In this document: piece after piece, positions 62,566 to 64,000 of the stretch
Layout of the letters: the number at the start of each line of letters is the position of its first letter
Numbering within the stretch: the stretch's first letter is position 1
Assembly: GCF_020410745.1 (NCBI RefSeq)
Contig: NZ_CP084528.1
Location: 1 to 64,000, forward strand
Direction of reading: 5' to 3'
Length of the DNA: 64,000 nucleotides
Source of the DNA: Kaistella polysaccharea
Lineage (GTDB): Bacteria > Bacteroidota > Bacteroidia > Flavobacteriales > Weeksellaceae
The notes under the pieces: generated by a model
Told to the model about the DNA's origin: nothing
Seen by the model: the letters and a program-made list of their open reading frames with translations, nothing else
The model's database searches: none
Made by a program: the position numbers and the translations under genes

Positions 62566-63972
62566 ATGAAAATTTTCAACCTTTCTATCGAATGTTATCC
62601 GGTTGCCAAAGTTGGCGGACTGGCTGATGTAGTAGGAGCTTTGCCAAAATATTTAAATAAAATCGAAGGGGTGGAAGCCAGTGTAATTATGCCGTGGTAC
62701 AATAAACCTTTTGTGCATGAACATCGTTTTGAAGTTGTATTTGACGGTTGGATTCACCAATTCGATCAGACTTTGCAGGTGATTGTAATGAAGGAACGAA
62801 CAAAGGTGTTGGGATTTGATTTGTACCTTGTCAAAATTCCAGGGCTTCTTGACCGCGATAATCCTTACGGATATTGGGATGAAAGTCAGCAGTTTATTGC
62901 TTTTCAGCATGGTGTTTTGCATTGGCTTTCTGCAATGAAGATTCGGCCGGATATTTTACATTGTCACGATTACCACACTGGTTTAGTTCCCTTTATGGTT
63001 GAAAATTGTCCGGAATTTTCCTTTTTGAAAGGCGTAAAAACAATAGGAACAATTCATAACGGAGAATATCAGGGACAGATGAGTTGGCAGATGGCCAAGT
63101 ATTTACCGTGGTTTGATGGATCAAAAAAAGGGTTGCTGGACTGGGATGGTTTTATCAATCCATTAGCATCAATGATTAAATGTTGCCACGAATTCAACGC
63201 TGTTTCTGGAGGATATATGGCAGAACTTTTCGAGAATTTCCGCGGCTTAGAATCTTTGGTTCAGCAGGAACATCAGAAAGCGCACGGAATCATTAATGGA
63301 ATTGATACTGAAGTTTGGGATCCGATGACAGATTCTTTTTTAGATTTTAATTACGCACAGAAAGATGCTGCAAAAGGAAAATTGAAAAATAAAATAGAAT
63401 TATGTGAAGAATACGGGCTTGATCCGAAATTACCGCTTTTTTCTTTTATTGGGCGTTTCGCTGTAGAAAAAGGTGCAGATTTTCTACCTGAAATTGTTCG
63501 AAAAAGTATTCAAGAAACCTTTGGTGCAATTAATATTATCATTCTTGGTTCGGGTGAAAAAGGTATTGAATATCAACTCTCAGATTTATCTTATCACTTT
63601 TCGAACTTTGCTTTAGACTTGGGTTACAAGGAATATTTATCTCACAAAATTTACGCCTCTTCAGATTTTCTTCTAATGCCTTCCCGCGTAGAACCGTGCG
63701 GGCTAAATCAAATGTATGCGATGCGATACGGCACAATTCCGATCGTACGTTATACTGGAGGTTTACGGGATACAGTAGAAGATATTTCTACCGGAGGTAA
63801 TGGTTTGAATTTTACGGAAGCTAGCGCCGATGCAGCGGTTCATGGGATTCATCGTGCACTTCATATTTATTACCAAAAAGATTTAATGAAAGATCTTGTG
63901 CAATCAAATATGTCCCTGGATTTTTCCTGGGAGAAATCTGCTGAAACTTATCTGGATTTGTACAAAATGTAA
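62566..63972 (+). CDS. glgA: Glycogen (starch) synthase
   Basis: Extends alpha-1,4-glucan chains from a sugar nucleotide, as GT5. The N-terminal Rossmann domain begins with ECYPVAKVGGLADVVGALPKYL, the ADP-glucose-binding K-x-G-G-L motif near residue 16. The second domain has FSFIGRFAVEKGADFLPEIV near residue 286 and SRVEPCGLNQMYAMRYGTIPIVRYTGGLRDTVED near residue 375, with the conserved Glu and Gly-Thr. Length 468 is normal. No glgC is in the window, so the sugar-nucleotide source lies elsewhere. Confidence 0.95.
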   Translation: MKIFNLSIECYPVAKVGGLADVVGALPKYLNKIEGVEASVIMPWYNKPFVHEHRFEVVFDGWIHQFDQTLQVIVMKERTKVLGFDLYLVKIPGLLDRDNPYGYWDESQQFIAFQHGVLHWLSAMKIRPDILHCHDYHTGLVPFMVENCPEFSFLKGVKTIGTIHNGEYQGQMSWQMAKYLPWFDGSKKGLLDWDGFINPLASMIKCCHEFNAVSGGYMAELFENFRGLESLVQQEHQKAHGIINGIDTEVWDPMTDSFLDFNYAQKDAAKGKLKNKIELCEEYGLDPKLPLFSFIGRFAVEKGADFLPEIVRKSIQETFGAINIIILGSGEKGIEYQLSDLSYHFSNFALDLGYKEYLSHKIYASSDFLLMPSRVEPCGLNQMYAMRYGTIPIVRYTGGLRDTVEDISTGGNGLNFTEASADAAVHGIHRALHIYYQKDLMKDLVQSNMSLDFSWEKSAETYLDLYKM

Positions 63973-64000
63973 TTTGAAAAAATTAATCAGTACTTCTAAA

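Noticed and set aside
1-64000. CRISPR array, insertion sequence, prophage or defence island
   Set aside because: I saw no regularly spaced repeats, transposase, integrase or nuclease cluster; the genes are ordinary housekeeping and nutrient-use genes.

Overview
The window looks like the chromosome of an AT-rich member of the Bacteroidota, most likely family Weeksellaceae (Chryseobacterium/Kaistella-like). The supporting evidence is a SusC/SusD starch locus, the type IX secretion genes porU, porV and gldJ, an S46 dipeptidyl peptidase, many lipoproteins and secreted proteins, and repeated promoter -7 boxes of the form TAnnTTTG instead of sigma70 boxes. The genus is inference. dnaA is the first gene, so the contig was probably numbered from dnaA; I saw no cluster of DnaA boxes in the 100 bases before it.

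Layout. 0.1-5.2 kb: dnaA, a low-molecular-weight tyrosine phosphatase, a tetrapyrrole-methylase-fold methyltransferase, small proteins and a class I methyltransferase. 5.3-7.3 kb: metG on the minus strand. 7.7-20.7 kb: a starch/maltodextrin utilisation locus with SusC, SusD, two SusE/SusF-type lipoproteins, a SusB-like GH97 glucosidase, a SusA-like GH13 enzyme, a secreted NTF2-like protein and an MFS sugar transporter. Terminators split it into three units. 20.9-22.6 kb: pirin and a DUF808 membrane protein. 22.8-29.3 kb: purine synthesis (purM, purN, purH, purD, guaA), with a short ORF plus terminator before purM and a GC-rich palindromic element between purD and guaA. 29.3-38.1 kb: a mixed set (lipoprotein, DEAD-box-type helicase, hemerythrin, SGNH hydrolase, secreted protein, membrane AraC regulator, ahcY, membrane cytochrome c, phosphopantetheinyl transferase). 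38.1-48.6 kb: an FUSC membrane protein, then porV and porU (minus strand) divergent from gldJ and murF. 48.6-51.0 kb: NUDIX hydrolase, SRPBCC protein, ABC ATPase and a methyltransferase-family membrane protein. 51.2-51.65 kb: a minus-strand tRNA cluster, Ser(GCT), Pro(TGG), a broken Arg copy and Arg(TCT). 51.8-60.4 kb: N-acetylmuramoyl-L-alanine amidase, aspartate ammonia-lyase, an M16 peptidase, a DPP11-like S46 peptidase and a small membrane protein. 60.6-64.0 kb: glgB and glgA.

How the genes work together. The Sus locus would bind and import malto-oligosaccharides, cut them in the periplasm with GH13 and GH97, and pass the sugar inward through the MFS carrier. glgB and glgA would store surplus glucose as glycogen. 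No SusG-like surface amylase and no dedicated regulator are present here. PorU and PorV process and attach type IX cargo at the cell surface, and GldJ is a lipoprotein that machine needs. S46 and M16 peptidases and AspA fit peptide and amino-acid use.

I found no CRISPR array, insertion sequence, prophage or defence island. The least explained parts are the purM leader, a promoter-terminator unit at about 57.5 kb that could encode a small RNA, the degenerate tRNA-Arg copy, and the GC-rich palindrome. Promoter and terminator calls are by eye from motif and hairpin; none has been tested.
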